From: Chitinophagaceae bacterium
GTDB taxonomy: Bacteria > Bacteroidota > Bacteroidia > Chitinophagales > Chitinophagaceae
Reading direction: 5' to 3'
Assembly (NCBI GenBank): GCA_947374225.1
Contig: CANCAY010000001.1
Span: forward strand, 151,105 to 215,104
Length of the DNA: 64,000 nucleotides
Shown: positions 35,069-44,080 of the stretch, piece by piece
How the letters are laid out: each line of letters starts with the position of its first letter
How positions within the stretch are numbered: the stretch's first letter is position 1
Notes under the pieces: model-generated
What the model was told of the DNA's origin: nothing
Database searches by the model: none
What the model saw: only the letters and a program-made list of their open reading frames with translations
Made by a program: the position numbers and the translations under genes

Positions 35069-35674
35069 ATGTCATTTACATTACCTGCATTACCCTATGC
35101 ACACGAGGCATTAGAGCCTCATTTTGATACTTTAACCATGCAAATTCACCATGGCAAACACCATCAAGCATACGTTGACAATTTAAACAAAGCGATTGCT
35201 GGTACTCCTAATGAAGGAAAAAGTTTGGAAGAATTAGTAGCCGTTGCTGGTACTATTAGCCCTGCTGTTAGAAATAATGGTGGTGGTCACTGGAATCACT
35301 CTTTCTTTTGGGCAAGCTTAGCACCAAATGCTGGTGGCGTTCCAACTGGAGCATTAGCTGATGCTATCACTGCTGCTTTTGGAAGCTTTGATGCTTTCAA
35401 AGAGAAGTTTGCAAACGCTGGTATGACTCGTTTTGGAAGTGGCTGGGCTTGGTTATTAGTGAAAGACGGTAAATTAGAAATTAGCTCTACTCCAAATCAA
35501 GACAATCCTTTGATGGACGTTGCAGAAGTAAAAGGAACTCCAATCTTAGGTGCTGATGTTTGGGAGCACGCTTACTATTTAAAATATCAAAACAGAAGAG
35601 CTGACTATTTAGCTGCTTTCTGGAATGTAGTGAACTGGTCAGTAATTGCTGATCGTTTAGCTGCTGCAAAATAA
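35069..35674 (+). CDS. sodA: superoxide dismutase, Fe/Mn family
   Basis: A 201-residue enzyme with the full metal site: His27 (MQIHHGKHH), His77 (HWNHSFFW), Asp163 and His167 (ADVWEHAYY). Residues Gly-Gly-Gly before HWNH (71-73) and the absence of the Fe-type Gln nearby favour a manganese or cambialistic enzyme. No signal peptide is present, so it detoxifies superoxide in the cytoplasm. It is a single gene with its own promoter-like box and ends six bases before the convergent yidD. Confidence 0.95.
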   Translation: MSFTLPALPYAHEALEPHFDTLTMQIHHGKHHQAYVDNLNKAIAGTPNEGKSLEELVAVAGTISPAVRNNGGGHWNHSFFWASLAPNAGGVPTGALADAITAAFGSFDAFKEKFANAGMTRFGSGWAWLLVKDGKLEISSTPNQDNPLMDVAEVKGTPILGADVWEHAYYLKYQNRRADYLAAFWNVVNWSVIADRLAAAK

Positions 35675-35680
35675 ATATAT

Positions 35681-35917
35681 CTAAGGAACAGGATCATACC
35701 CATGACCTCCCTTTGGATGACATTTACTTAATCGTTTGGCCCCAAGAAGAATACCTTTTATGGGGCCAAACTTTTGTATAGCCTGAGCGGTGTATTGAGA
35801 ACAAGTTGGAGTAAATCTACATTTACTTCCACCTAAATAAGGAGAGAGTACGTATTGATAAAAACGTATTAAAGCAATGAAGGGAAAGGAGATGATTTTT
35901 TTAAGTAGTGACTTCAT
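35681..35917 (-). CDS. yidD: membrane protein insertion efficiency factor YidD
   Basis: A 78-residue protein from ATG 35917. It has the YidD pattern: an amphipathic N-terminal helix ([12 protein letters not shown]), [10 protein letters not shown] with three conserved Cys, and GGHGYDPVP at the end. It assists YidC in inserting membrane proteins. The start overlaps rnpA by 17 bases; a further ATG at 35935 would add six residues. The order rpmH-rnpA-yidD is conserved across bacteria. Confidence 0.93.
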   Translation of the reverse strand: MKSLLKKIISFPFIALIRFYQYVLSPYLGGSKCRFTPTCSQYTAQAIQKFGPIKGILLGAKRLSKCHPKGGHGYDPVP

Positions 35918-36323
35918 TAGATAAATTGATTGCATTTATTTTAACAGCCAACTTAGCAAGCAACAATTGAATTTTTGCTTGAATTTCTTTTTGAGTTAGC
36001 ACATTCAAGTCGGTATATAAAAAAAATACAGCTACTTGTTTATTTTTTATCTGTACCAATTTTTCAAATGCAGGCTTTTCTAAACGATAGCCCTCTCTCA
36101 ATAAACGTTTCACTCTATTACGAGCTACTGCCTTTCTAAAAGTTCTACTAGGAGCGCCAACACCTACATTCAGTATACCTTCTGGAGTATCAGGGTGTTC
36201 TTGAATGGTATAAATTAATCTTACTGGGAAATTAGTAATAGCATGCCCATTAGAAAACAAAAATTGCATTTGCTTTCTGCTTTTTAGCTTATCCTTTTTT
36301 TGATATGTAAAAACCTTTGGCAA
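35901..36323 (-). CDS. rnpA: ribonuclease P protein component
   Basis: A 140-residue basic protein that supports RNase P RNA in 5' maturation of tRNA. The RNR motif [11 protein letters not shown] (about 88-98) and the N-terminal [13 protein letters not shown] segment are characteristic. It follows rpmH and a hairpin, and overlaps yidD. The RNase P RNA gene is not in the window. Confidence 0.93.
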   Translation of the reverse strand: MPKVFTYQKKDKLKSRKQMQFLFSNGHAITNFPVRLIYTIQEHPDTPEGILNVGVGAPSRTFRKAVARNRVKRLLREGYRLEKPAFEKLVQIKNKQVAVFFLYTDLNVLTQKEIQAKIQLLLAKLAVKINAINLSNEVTT

Positions 36324-36349
36324 TAAATAAATTATTAATACTAGACATT

Positions 36350-36385
36350 AAAAAAGTCCTCTCGATAATTCGGGAGGACTTTAAA
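36350..36385 (-). terminator. hairpin between rpmH and rnpA (terminator or attenuator)
   Basis: AAAGTCCTC (36353-36361) pairs with GAGGACTTT (36374-36382); on the minus strand a run of T residues follows. It would end most rpmH transcripts and lower rnpA expression relative to rpmH. Confidence 0.8.
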
Positions 36386-36414
36386 ATTATAAGTTTCTAT
36401 GCAGAGTGATTAAA

Positions 36415-36570
36415 TTATTTTAATCCTTTCTCGCTAGATACAGTTAGTTTCTTACGTCCTTTCTTACGGCGACTTGCTAATACTTTACGACCATTAGCAG
36501 ATTCCATACGCTTACGGAAACCATGAACTGATTTACGACGACGTTTATGAGGTTGGAAGGTTCTTTTCAT
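36415..36570 (-). CDS. rpmH: 50S ribosomal protein L34
   Basis: A 51-residue basic protein, read from the minus strand: it starts [18 protein letters not shown], carries [19 protein letters not shown], and ends [11 protein letters not shown]. This is unmistakably L34. It is too short for many ORF cut-offs. A promoter-like box lies about 84 bases upstream and a hairpin follows 33 bases after the stop. Confidence 0.97.
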   Translation of the reverse strand: MKRTFQPHKRRRKSVHGFRKRMESANGRKVLASRRKKGRKKLTVSSEKGLK

Positions 36571-36653
36571 CTTGTTTGTTTTACTTACTTAGTTCGCTAA
36601 TATTGTTTCCACGTTCAATAGCAGTCACCATACCACTACCTGTGAAAGGACGG

Positions 36654-36661
36654 CAAAAATA
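36654..36661 (-). promoter_or_regulatory. putative -7 box (TATTTTTG) for rpmH
   Basis: On the minus strand TATTTTTG matches TAnnTTTG, between murI and rpmH. It leaves an untranslated leader of roughly 80 bases, long enough for regulation. Confidence 0.42.
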
Positions 36662-36678
36662 GGGTATTTTTTGAATTT

Positions 36679-37500
36679 CTAAGCTAAATCTGTATGATTT
36701 GCCTCAATTTTTTGGCCAAAGAACAAACTGGCCTGTTTTTCGAAGGTTTCCGCATTGTCAGTAGTGAAAAAAGTCATTTGACTGTTTTTGCTACATTTTT
36801 CGTCTATTTTGGGGTGATTTTGCAAGTATTTGACCAAACTATGGGCAATTATGTCTCCTTGAGCTATAATTTTAACTCCTCCTGGCACATGTGCTTTGAT
36901 TTTAGCCTCCAATAAAGGATAATGAGTACATGCAAGTAAGACCGTATCAATACGCTTAGATTGGCTAAAAAGCTCATTAAGGTACTGAACTACAAAATAG
37001 TCTGCCCCGGGTTTATCAAACTCGCCGTTTTCAATTAATGGCACCCACATTGGACAAGCTTGTTGAAATACTTTTAGCTCGGGATAAAATTTAGCTAATT
37101 CAATGGGATAACTATTACTCTGTATTGTTCCAGTGGTACCCAAAATACCCACTTCATGTGTTTTAGAATAAGTACCCAACACTTCACTTGACGGACGAAT
37201 TACTCCAAGCACTCTTTTGCCAGGCGCCATTTTAGGCAAATCTAATTGTTGAATATTTCTAAGCGCTTTTGCCGAAGCAGTATTACATGCCAAAATAACT
37301 AATTCACAGCCTTGATCAAAAAACCAATTAACTGCTTCCAATGTATATTGATATACCGTTTCAAAAGATCGTGTTCCATAAGGTGCACGTGCATTGTCTC
37401 CCAAATAGATAAAGTCATGATGAGGCAATTGCTCCTTCAATGCTTTTAAAATGGTGAGTCCACCATATCCACTATCAAAAACCCCAATAGGCGCTGCCAT
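36679..37500 (-). CDS. murI: glutamate racemase
   Basis: A 273-residue cofactor-independent racemase that makes D-glutamate for peptidoglycan. The two catalytic cysteines are in ACNTAS (Cys72) and ACTHYP (Cys191), with VFDSGYGGLT (7-15) at the N-terminus and GDNARAPYG (34-42). Length is normal. It lies downstream of the bamA-skp genes but is separated from them by a strong hairpin, so it probably has its own promoter or depends on read-through. Confidence 0.95.
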   Translation of the reverse strand: MAAPIGVFDSGYGGLTILKALKEQLPHHDFIYLGDNARAPYGTRSFETVYQYTLEAVNWFFDQGCELVILACNTASAKALRNIQQLDLPKMAPGKRVLGVIRPSSEVLGTYSKTHEVGILGTTGTIQSNSYPIELAKFYPELKVFQQACPMWVPLIENGEFDKPGADYFVVQYLNELFSQSKRIDTVLLACTHYPLLEAKIKAHVPGGVKIIAQGDIIAHSLVKYLQNHPKIDEKCSKNSQMTFFTTDNAETFEKQASLFFGQKIEANHTDLA

Positions 37501-37531
37501 AATTAAGTTATTTGCTTTCTGCTGTAAAACT

Positions 37532-37562
37532 AAGAACCTCGTTGCATAACAACGAGGTTCTT
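37532..37562 (-). terminator. hairpin terminator after the bamA-skp genes
   Basis: A perfect 13-bp stem (37532-37544 with 37550-37562), arms AAGAACCTCGTTG and complement, with a 5-base loop. On the minus strand it is followed by AGTTTTAC, a modest T tract. Confidence 0.8.
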
Positions 37563-37586
37563 ACTAAAAATATTATTTATTAAATA

Positions 37587-38192
37587 TTATCCTTTTTTAG
37601 CTGGAGCTGCTTTTGCAGGAGCGCCACCAGTTGCAGCTTTGAAAGCTTCTTCTACCTCTTTAGGTAAAGCTAGTTTCAATTTCATTGCAACACGAATTGT
37701 TAAGTTGTCTGCAATAGAAGGTTGTGCATATGGAGATAAAGACTCAGCCTTTAAAACCATTGTGTATTTGTTTTCAGCAACTACTTCACTTAAAGCAGCA
37801 GCAATTTTTTGTCTGTATGGCAACAACAATTGCTCTTGCTTTTGTTGCATCGCTTCTTGTTGGTAAGTTTGCCAGTTGATCAACTTATATTTTAAACGAT
37901 TTAAGTCGTCTGTAGCCATTTGTAAAGCCTTAGGTCTTTTAGACAAATCAACTGAATCTCTTTTAAAAATACTGTCCTTAACTTGATAATCCTTTAATGT
38001 ATAGTTATACTCGTCTTGTAAAGAATCTTTAGCATAAGATTGTAAAACTGTGTCTAATTTTTCTTGGATACCTGGGAACAAAGCAATTACACTTTGATCA
38101 TCAAAATAACCAATCTTAGTTTGTGCAGAAGCACTGTTTGTAAAAGATACTGCAACTAATAAAATCGCTGCAACTAGTAAACCTTTTTTCAT
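37587..38192 (-). CDS. OmpH/Skp family periplasmic chaperone (second copy)
   Basis: A 201-residue protein with a signal peptide (1-23, SASAQ) and a Skp/OmpH domain: a short beta start TKIGYFDDQSVIALFPG, then a long coiled-coil region rich in Gln/Lys (LINWQTYQQEAMQQKQEQLLLPYRQKI, read in parts), then a C-terminal Ala/Pro/Lys tail. Skp trimers shield outer membrane proteins on their way to BamA. It lies 29 bases after the first skp gene. The tail AAPAKAAPAKKG is an addition not seen in the neighbour. Confidence 0.88.
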   Translation of the reverse strand: MKKGLLVAAILLVAVSFTNSASAQTKIGYFDDQSVIALFPGIQEKLDTVLQSYAKDSLQDEYNYTLKDYQVKDSIFKRDSVDLSKRPKALQMATDDLNRLKYKLINWQTYQQEAMQQKQEQLLLPYRQKIAAALSEVVAENKYTMVLKAESLSPYAQPSIADNLTIRVAMKLKLALPKEVEEAFKAATGGAPAKAAPAKKG

Positions 38193-38221
38193 AGAATCTA
38201 TTTTTTTTGTTGTGTTTGTTC

Positions 38222-38746
38222 TTAATTATTAATCCCTAATTCTTTTAAAACGTCGTCGCTTTTGTCCAATTTAGGGTCTGCAAATATAATGGTTATTCCT
38301 TCACTTTTATCCAAAATGAAATCATACGAACGAGCGGTAGCCATTTTTTGTACTGCATTATAGACTTTGTCCTGGATTGGTTTAACTAATTTTTGTCTTT
38401 CTTTAAACAAATCCCCCTCATATCCAAAGCGTTTCTTTTGCAAATCTCTAAGTTCTTTTTCTTTCGCAAATAATTCATCCTCTCTTTTCTTTTTTAAATC
38501 GTCGGACAACATAAACTGTTCCGCTTCGTAGTTTTTATACATTTTATCCAACACCATTTGCTTGTCGTCGATTTCTGACTGCCATTGATCGCCTAAAACT
38601 TTCAATTTTTTATCTGCCTCTTTATATTCTGGAATTTTATCTAGAATATATTTTGTGTTAATTACAGCATATCGGCTTTGGGCTTGGACTGTAAAAACTG
38701 AAAGTAACAGCACCAATACTACTAGGCTAAATTTGTTGAATTTCAT
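38222..38746 (-). CDS. skp: OmpH/Skp family periplasmic chaperone (first copy)
   Basis: A 174-residue Skp homologue: signal peptide (1-22, VQAQ), SRYAVINTKYILDKIPEY start, and long coiled-coil arms (KDDL.KKREDELFAKEKELRDLQKK) closing with YDFILDKSEGITIIFADPKLD. It is directly downstream of bamA (36-base gap), the arrangement found in most Gram-negative bacteria. Two tandem skp genes are usual in Bacteroidota. Confidence 0.9.
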   Translation of the reverse strand: MKFNKFSLVVLVLLLSVFTVQAQSRYAVINTKYILDKIPEYKEADKKLKVLGDQWQSEIDDKQMVLDKMYKNYEAEQFMLSDDLKKKREDELFAKEKELRDLQKKRFGYEGDLFKERQKLVKPIQDKVYNAVQKMATARSYDFILDKSEGITIIFADPKLDKSDDVLKELGINN

Positions 38747-38782
38747 ATTGATAAATTTAAAATGAGTTATGAATCTATATTT

Positions 38783-41521
38783 TTATTCTGGCTCGTATCC
38801 TAACATGAAGGTAAATCTACCTGCATCTTTTAATGAATTCGTTCCATTTAATCTATCTAAACCTACACCATAGTCAAACCCTAATAAACCAAACATAGGT
38901 AAATAGAAACGCATACCTATACCAACTGAACGACGTAAATTAAATGGATTATAGTCCTTCATGCTATACCAACCGTTTGCAGCTTCAAAAAACGTTAATG
39001 CATAAATAGTGCTACTAGCAGCTAAACTCAATGGGTATCTAAGTTCTACCGCATATTTATTAAACATAGTGAACTTTTGCTTAGACGATTGTTGGTCAGG
39101 GTTGATTTTAGGATTTGACGACTCATACACAGGATAACCTCTTTGTGCAATAATATCATACCCTAATAAAGCAAACTGATTACTTAAACCTGCATCTCCT
39201 AATTGGAACCGCTCAAATGGAGAGATTTTTAAATCACTATTATATTTCCCTAAGTAACCAAACTTGGCTGCAAATTTTAATACAAATTGTTTGTTATGAT
39301 CTTCTCCAGCTGGCTTGCCTAATGGAACATACCATTCTCCATTAAATCTCCACTTATGATACTCTAACAATTCATAAGGATTTGCTTTTGAACCAAAATT
39401 TGGATCAAATAAAGAATACGGCGGAGTGATTTGTGCACTTAATAAGAAAGTAGATCCTGTTCTTGGAAACAAAGGTTGGTCAATGGAAGTTCTTTGTAAT
39501 GCAAACTTAATATTTAGGTTATTTACAATTCCATTTTGGAAATTAGGCAAATTATATGGATCAATAGCATAGTTCTTTAAAGTGTACCTAGTATAATTAA
39601 GACCTGTACTAAAAGAGAAATAATCGTCCGGCCATGCTAATTGACGAGCGAAAGAAACCGTTGCGCCTGTTGTAGAAATGTATCTTGAATCAGCAGCATT
39701 CGGATTGTATAACCCAGTTACCAAATCATAGCTTTGACCATATTTAGTATTATATACACTTACCGTTAAAGAGTTTCTTTTTATACCACCAAACCAAGGT
39801 TCTGTAAATGACAAGTTGGTAGATCTAAATGCTTTACCATTACTTTGAACACGTAAAGATAATTTTTGACCATCTCCCATTGGTAATGGATCCCAGGCAG
39901 ATTTTTTAAATAAGTTTTTAGAAGAGAAGTTGTTGAAAGTAACACCTAATGTTCCAGTCAATCCAATATACCCACCCCATCCAGCACTCAATTCTAATTG
40001 ATCACTTGATTTTTCCTCCACTCCATAATTAATATCCACAGTTCCGTCTTCAGGATTTGGGATTGGGTCGATTTTTATTTTCTCTTGATCGAAATAATTT
40101 AACTGCGCAATTTCACGTTGAGAACGAATCAATAAAGAACGGCTAAACTTATCACCTGGAATGGTTCTAATTTCACGACGAATTACAAAATCTTTTGTTT
40201 TTTCGTTACCTGCAATTCGAATGGTTTTAACAGTAGCTTGTGGACCTTCCATTAATCTTATTTCAAAATCGATAGTATCATTATACACTGCAGTTTCAAT
40301 TGGATCTATTCGGAAGAATAAATAACCATCGTCTTGGTATTGTCCACTTACATCACCACCTTCGGCTGTTGGAGTTTTACCCAATTTGTTATATAAAATC
40401 TCACGATTGTAAATGTCTCCTTTTTTAATATTCAATACACTAGTAAGTAAAGAATCAGAATATTTTGTATTTCCTCTCCAAGTAATATTTCCAAAATAAT
40501 AGCGCTTACCTTCTTTTAATTGTATGTCAACATTTAAATTACCTACCGCATTATGATATACTGTATCCTTCTCAATTACAGCGTCTCTATAGCCTAATGA
40601 ATTATAGTAGTTTAATAAGTTGTCCTTACTCTCATCGTACTTCTTTACATTAAACTTTGCAGAAGAAAGTTTAATACGTACATAAGGATTTAAGATCTTT
40701 CTTGTTTTCGTAAAAGTTAAATAACCCTTCTCTTTTAAATATTGCTCAAAAGAATAAGGATTCGTTTTTACAATTACTGGCTTATCATTAATAGGAAATA
40801 AAGTCATTCTAGACTTCTCATGAATCTCTTTCAAGCTTTTCTTTAGCTTTACTTCTTCTATTTGATTGCCACCAATATTAATATTATTGATTCTAACTTT
40901 AGGACCTCTGTCAACTACAAATTCCAGCACTAAGTTATTTTTTCTTACAGCATCTTTTTGTTCTTTAATGATAACACTTACGTCTTGAAAACCTTTTTCA
41001 GCATAATACTTTTTAATTCCTTCAATAGCTGTGATCTTCATGTTTTCTGTAATAACTCTATTGGGAGTTAAACCTGTCTTTCCTGACAACTCATCTTTTT
41101 CAGATTTACGAACACCGGTCAAATCAAAACGAGATAATCTTGGACGCTCTGTAACATTTATTTCAAGGTCAATTTCTTTGTCTTTTAAATCGGTGATATA
41201 AACACTTACATCGCTAAAATAATTTTGACCCATTAATTTATGAATCGCTTTAGCAAAGTTGTCGCCACCAGGAATTTGTACTTCGTCTCCAATATTTAAA
41301 GTGGATAAAGACAATAATAAACTTTCATCAAAAAACTGATTGCCAACTACTTTGATAGATCTTATCTTGTATTTGGCAGGCGCTTTTTGATTGTAAATAC
41401 CCAGCAACTTTACATTAATCTGAGAAACTGAATCTTTCACAGGAATATCCTGAGCAAAACAAGTCGACGATAATACAAGTACCGATAATAATCCTATGAT
41501 AAATTGGGTCAATTTCTGCAT
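38783..41521 (-). CDS. bamA: outer membrane protein assembly factor BamA
   Basis: A 912-residue Omp85 protein. A signal peptide (1-23) precedes about five POTRA domains (about 45-470; for example IRSIKVVGNQFFDES, RVRINNINIGGNQIEEVKLKKSL in parts, VKTIRIAGNEKTKDFVIRREI in parts), followed by a 16-stranded barrel. The barrel contains the essential FGLG-like loop region DFNY/SSKNLFKKSAWD and ends in ...FTFMLGYEPE. BamA inserts beta-barrel proteins. It follows uppS by 91 bases on the same strand and precedes two skp genes. Confidence 0.95.
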   Translation of the reverse strand: MQKLTQFIIGLLSVLVLSSTCFAQDIPVKDSVSQINVKLLGIYNQKAPAKYKIRSIKVVGNQFFDESLLLSLSTLNIGDEVQIPGGDNFAKAIHKLMGQNYFSDVSVYITDLKDKEIDLEINVTERPRLSRFDLTGVRKSEKDELSGKTGLTPNRVITENMKITAIEGIKKYYAEKGFQDVSVIIKEQKDAVRKNNLVLEFVVDRGPKVRINNINIGGNQIEEVKLKKSLKEIHEKSRMTLFPINDKPVIVKTNPYSFEQYLKEKGYLTFTKTRKILNPYVRIKLSSAKFNVKKYDESKDNLLNYYNSLGYRDAVIEKDTVYHNAVGNLNVDIQLKEGKRYYFGNITWRGNTKYSDSLLTSVLNIKKGDIYNREILYNKLGKTPTAEGGDVSGQYQDDGYLFFRIDPIETAVYNDTIDFEIRLMEGPQATVKTIRIAGNEKTKDFVIRREIRTIPGDKFSRSLLIRSQREIAQLNYFDQEKIKIDPIPNPEDGTVDINYGVEEKSSDQLELSAGWGGYIGLTGTLGVTFNNFSSKNLFKKSAWDPLPMGDGQKLSLRVQSNGKAFRSTNLSFTEPWFGGIKRNSLTVSVYNTKYGQSYDLVTGLYNPNAADSRYISTTGATVSFARQLAWPDDYFSFSTGLNYTRYTLKNYAIDPYNLPNFQNGIVNNLNIKFALQRTSIDQPLFPRTGSTFLLSAQITPPYSLFDPNFGSKANPYELLEYHKWRFNGEWYVPLGKPAGEDHNKQFVLKFAAKFGYLGKYNSDLKISPFERFQLGDAGLSNQFALLGYDIIAQRGYPVYESSNPKINPDQQSSKQKFTMFNKYAVELRYPLSLAASSTIYALTFFEAANGWYSMKDYNPFNLRRSVGIGMRFYLPMFGLLGFDYGVGLDRLNGTNSLKDAGRFTFMLGYEPE

Positions 41522-41612
41522 CTGCTGGTGGGGCTAAAATTTATGATTTTAAAAGTGTCGCAAATTACTCGTATTATTTCAAAGTCTTTGTTAAAAAGGA
41601 GAAAATAACACA

Positions 41613-42362
41613 TTATTTATTTTCTTCATTTGAAGTAATCTGAGCACTGGTTTTACCAAATCTGCGTTCCCTAGACTGGTAGTCCAGGATTGCTTCTATT
41701 AAATGTGGCTTTCTGAAGTCCGGCCAACGAGTGTTAGTAAAATAGAGTTCCGCATAAGCCAACTGAAAGAGTAAGAAATTACTTATTCGATGCTCTCCGC
41801 TCGTTCTTATCATTAATTCTGGATCAGGAATCCCTTTGGTACTAAGCGCTTCGGCGAATAGTGGCTCATTAATGTCCTCGGCTGCTAATTGTCCGTCCAG
41901 AACACGTTTTGCCAATATTTGAGCCGCATTTACAATTTCCCATCTACTACTATAACTTAATGCAATAATCAATTTAAGGCCAGTATTGGCTGCCGTTTGA
42001 GCTGTAGATACATCCAAAGCGGTTCTTGCCTCTGGGGGCAATTGGCTTAAATCTCCTATAAATTGGAGCTGAATATTATTTTTATTTAAATCTGGGACTT
42101 CTTTTGCAATGGTTTCCACAAATAAGGTCATCAATCCAGCGACTTCTTCCGCAGGTCTGTCCCAGTTTTCGGTACTAAAAGCATACAAAGTGAGGTACTG
42201 AATCCCAATTTCCGCTGCTGCTTCTACTACTTTCCTTACACTCACAACTCCATGATAATGACCAAAAAGTCTATCCTGTCCTTGCTCTTGAGCCCATCTG
42301 CCATTCCCGTCCATAATAATGGCTATATGCTTTGGGAGTCTATTTTGGTCCAGATTTTCCAT
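41613..42362 (-). CDS. uppS: isoprenyl transferase (undecaprenyl diphosphate synthase)
   Basis: A 249-residue cis-prenyltransferase. The IAIIMDGNGRWA segment (13-24, catalytic Asp18), YLTLYAFSTENW and RTSGEHRISNFLLFQ-type elements are conserved. It makes the C55 lipid carrier for peptidoglycan and LPS synthesis. It lies between DUF6089 and bamA, 27 bases after the former. Grouping of carrier-lipid, BamA and Skp genes is common in bacteria. Confidence 0.95.
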   Translation of the reverse strand: MENLDQNRLPKHIAIIMDGNGRWAQEQGQDRLFGHYHGVVSVRKVVEAAAEIGIQYLTLYAFSTENWDRPAEEVAGLMTLFVETIAKEVPDLNKNNIQLQFIGDLSQLPPEARTALDVSTAQTAANTGLKLIIALSYSSRWEIVNAAQILAKRVLDGQLAAEDINEPLFAEALSTKGIPDPELMIRTSGEHRISNFLLFQLAYAELYFTNTRWPDFRKPHLIEAILDYQSRERRFGKTSAQITSNEENK

Positions 42363-42389
42363 GAGGTAAAATTAAGAAAAATAGCGTCG

Positions 42390-43187
42390 TTATTTACGCT
42401 TAAATAGCTTGAAAATGTTGAGTTTACTCGATTTGCTACTTTTAGTATTGATTTCGGTACCCGTGTTTTTATGCTTCGATTGTTTAATGGGGTCCGGACC
42501 ATACACTTTTCTGAAATTATAAGAGATCCCAATTTGGGCACTTAATAAATTGTCTTTGCCCGACTTGCTTCCTTGAAACCAATCACCCGTAGTTGGATTT
42601 TTAAATAATTGATTGTCCGCTAAATGATCAATATAGTCGGAAGTAGTAAAACTTTGTTTGTACTCAGCGAATACATTGATATGATTTGAGATACTATATT
42701 TAAGACCAAAATTGACTGGAATTACTGGGTATTGGTTTTTAGAACTTCCATTAGATGAATTGTCTACTGAAGTACTAATTAATAATCCAGCACCAAAACC
42801 TAAATAAGGAGAGAATCGATAATTTTTTCGACCGCTAATGAATCTATTAAAATAGAGTTGGGTCATTACCGTTAATTCATGAAAATTTCTTTGGAAGTGA
42901 AATCCTCTTGCAATTGCATAAGCATTAGTAGACTTATTGTCATTAACATTCAAACTAAAACTTTGGTAGTTTAGTCTAATGCCTGCAAATTCATTTATTT
43001 GCTTTTTATAAAAAGCACCATAATTCATTTTAAGGAATTGGACATCTGGTGCAATGTCGCCATTATAAGAACCATATCCCACCATGACACCGGCTTCACC
43101 TTTGTCATCCATTAATTCAAGATGCTGTCCAAAACTATTGGCACCTAAAAATAAAAATGTAAAAATTAAGAGATATTTAATATTCAT
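42390..43187 (-). CDS. DUF6089 family outer membrane beta-barrel protein
   Basis: A 265-residue exported protein: signal peptide 1-21 (ANSFGQ), then a barrel of about eight strands (GVMVGYGSYNGDIAPD, YGAFYKKQINEFAGIRLNYQ in parts, FRFSPYLGFGAGLL) and a Lys/Ser-rich tail. It matches the DUF6089 proteins encoded between nadK and uppS in Bacteroidota. I used ATG 43187, three bases before the nadK stop in genomic coordinates; an in-frame start further upstream would overlap nadK. Its role is unknown but probably structural at the outer membrane. Confidence 0.85.
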   Translation of the reverse strand: MNIKYLLIFTFLFLGANSFGQHLELMDDKGEAGVMVGYGSYNGDIAPDVQFLKMNYGAFYKKQINEFAGIRLNYQSFSLNVNDNKSTNAYAIARGFHFQRNFHELTVMTQLYFNRFISGRKNYRFSPYLGFGAGLLISTSVDNSSNGSSKNQYPVIPVNFGLKYSISNHINVFAEYKQSFTTSDYIDHLADNQLFKNPTTGDWFQGSKSGKDNLLSAQIGISYNFRKVYGPDPIKQSKHKNTGTEINTKSSKSSKLNIFKLFKRK

Positions 43188-43189
43188 GT

Positions 43190-44071
43190 TTAATTTCTTT
43201 TGTCTAATCCCCAAGTCAACTTGTTTCTTAATGTTGTTAAATAGCTGTTCTCATTAAGTCTTATAAAACTTACTGTAAAATTTTCTTTCTTAACTGCAAG
43301 CTGAATTGTTTTAGCAACAATCTCTTTACGTGCGTCTAATGCACAAATTAATTCCTCTGTTCTTCCTTCAATTTCAAAGGAGATAACAGAAGTGTCTGGA
43401 ACCACTATAGACCTAACATTTAAATTATGTGGAGCTACCGGTGTTATTACAAAACTTGCCGACTCTGGAAAAAGTATAGGTCCATTGCAACTCATATTAT
43501 ATCCAGTAGAACCAGTTGGAGTGGAAACAATCAATCCGTCTGCCCAATAGGAATTTAAAAATTCACCATTTAAATAAGTATGAATTTTTATCATAGGAGA
43601 CGTGTCTCTTTTATGAATTGCAAACTCATTTAATCCAAATGGTGTATCCCCAAAAACAGGCATATTAGAATCAAGATGTATTAGCGTTCTTTTGTCTACC
43701 ACATAAGACCTATTCACTAAAGCTTCTACCATTAAACTTAATTCGTCTTTTGAAATAGACGCTAAAAATCCAAGCCTTCCATAATTAACTCCTAAAATTG
43801 GAATATTCGTGTCACCAATTAAAGTAATAGCATCCAACACCGTTCCATCACCTCCTACACTTATTAAACAGTCAATAGTATTGTGTAAGTCTAAAGCAGA
43901 TTGAAAAGGAATTAAAGGGGCTTTTCCGGCAGCTGCAGTCAGGTTGAATTTATTTATTAAATCTTCAAAGACATATATAGTTACGTCATAACGATATAGC
44001 TCAAACAACAAAGCATTTAAAGATTGTTGTTGATCCATGTCTACCCCTCTACTATATATTGCAACTTTCAT
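43190..44071 (-). CDS. nadK: NAD kinase
   Basis: A 293-residue enzyme phosphorylating NAD to NADP. The GGDGT motif (73-77) carries the catalytic Asp; the second diagnostic element is SVGGDGTVLDA through LGVNYGRLGFLA; and TPTGSTGYNMSCNGP forms the NAD pocket. The gene sits between the small BamA-like protein and DUF6089 in the minus-strand run; the tight spacing (10 and 3 bases) indicates a single transcript. Confidence 0.95.
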   Translation of the reverse strand: MKVAIYSRGVDMDQQQSLNALLFELYRYDVTIYVFEDLINKFNLTAAAGKAPLIPFQSALDLHNTIDCLISVGGDGTVLDAITLIGDTNIPILGVNYGRLGFLASISKDELSLMVEALVNRSYVVDKRTLIHLDSNMPVFGDTPFGLNEFAIHKRDTSPMIKIHTYLNGEFLNSYWADGLIVSTPTGSTGYNMSCNGPILFPESASFVITPVAPHNLNVRSIVVPDTSVISFEIEGRTEELICALDARKEIVAKTIQLAVKKENFTVSFIRLNENSYLTTLRNKLTWGLDKRN

Positions 44072-44080
44072 CGATCCTTT

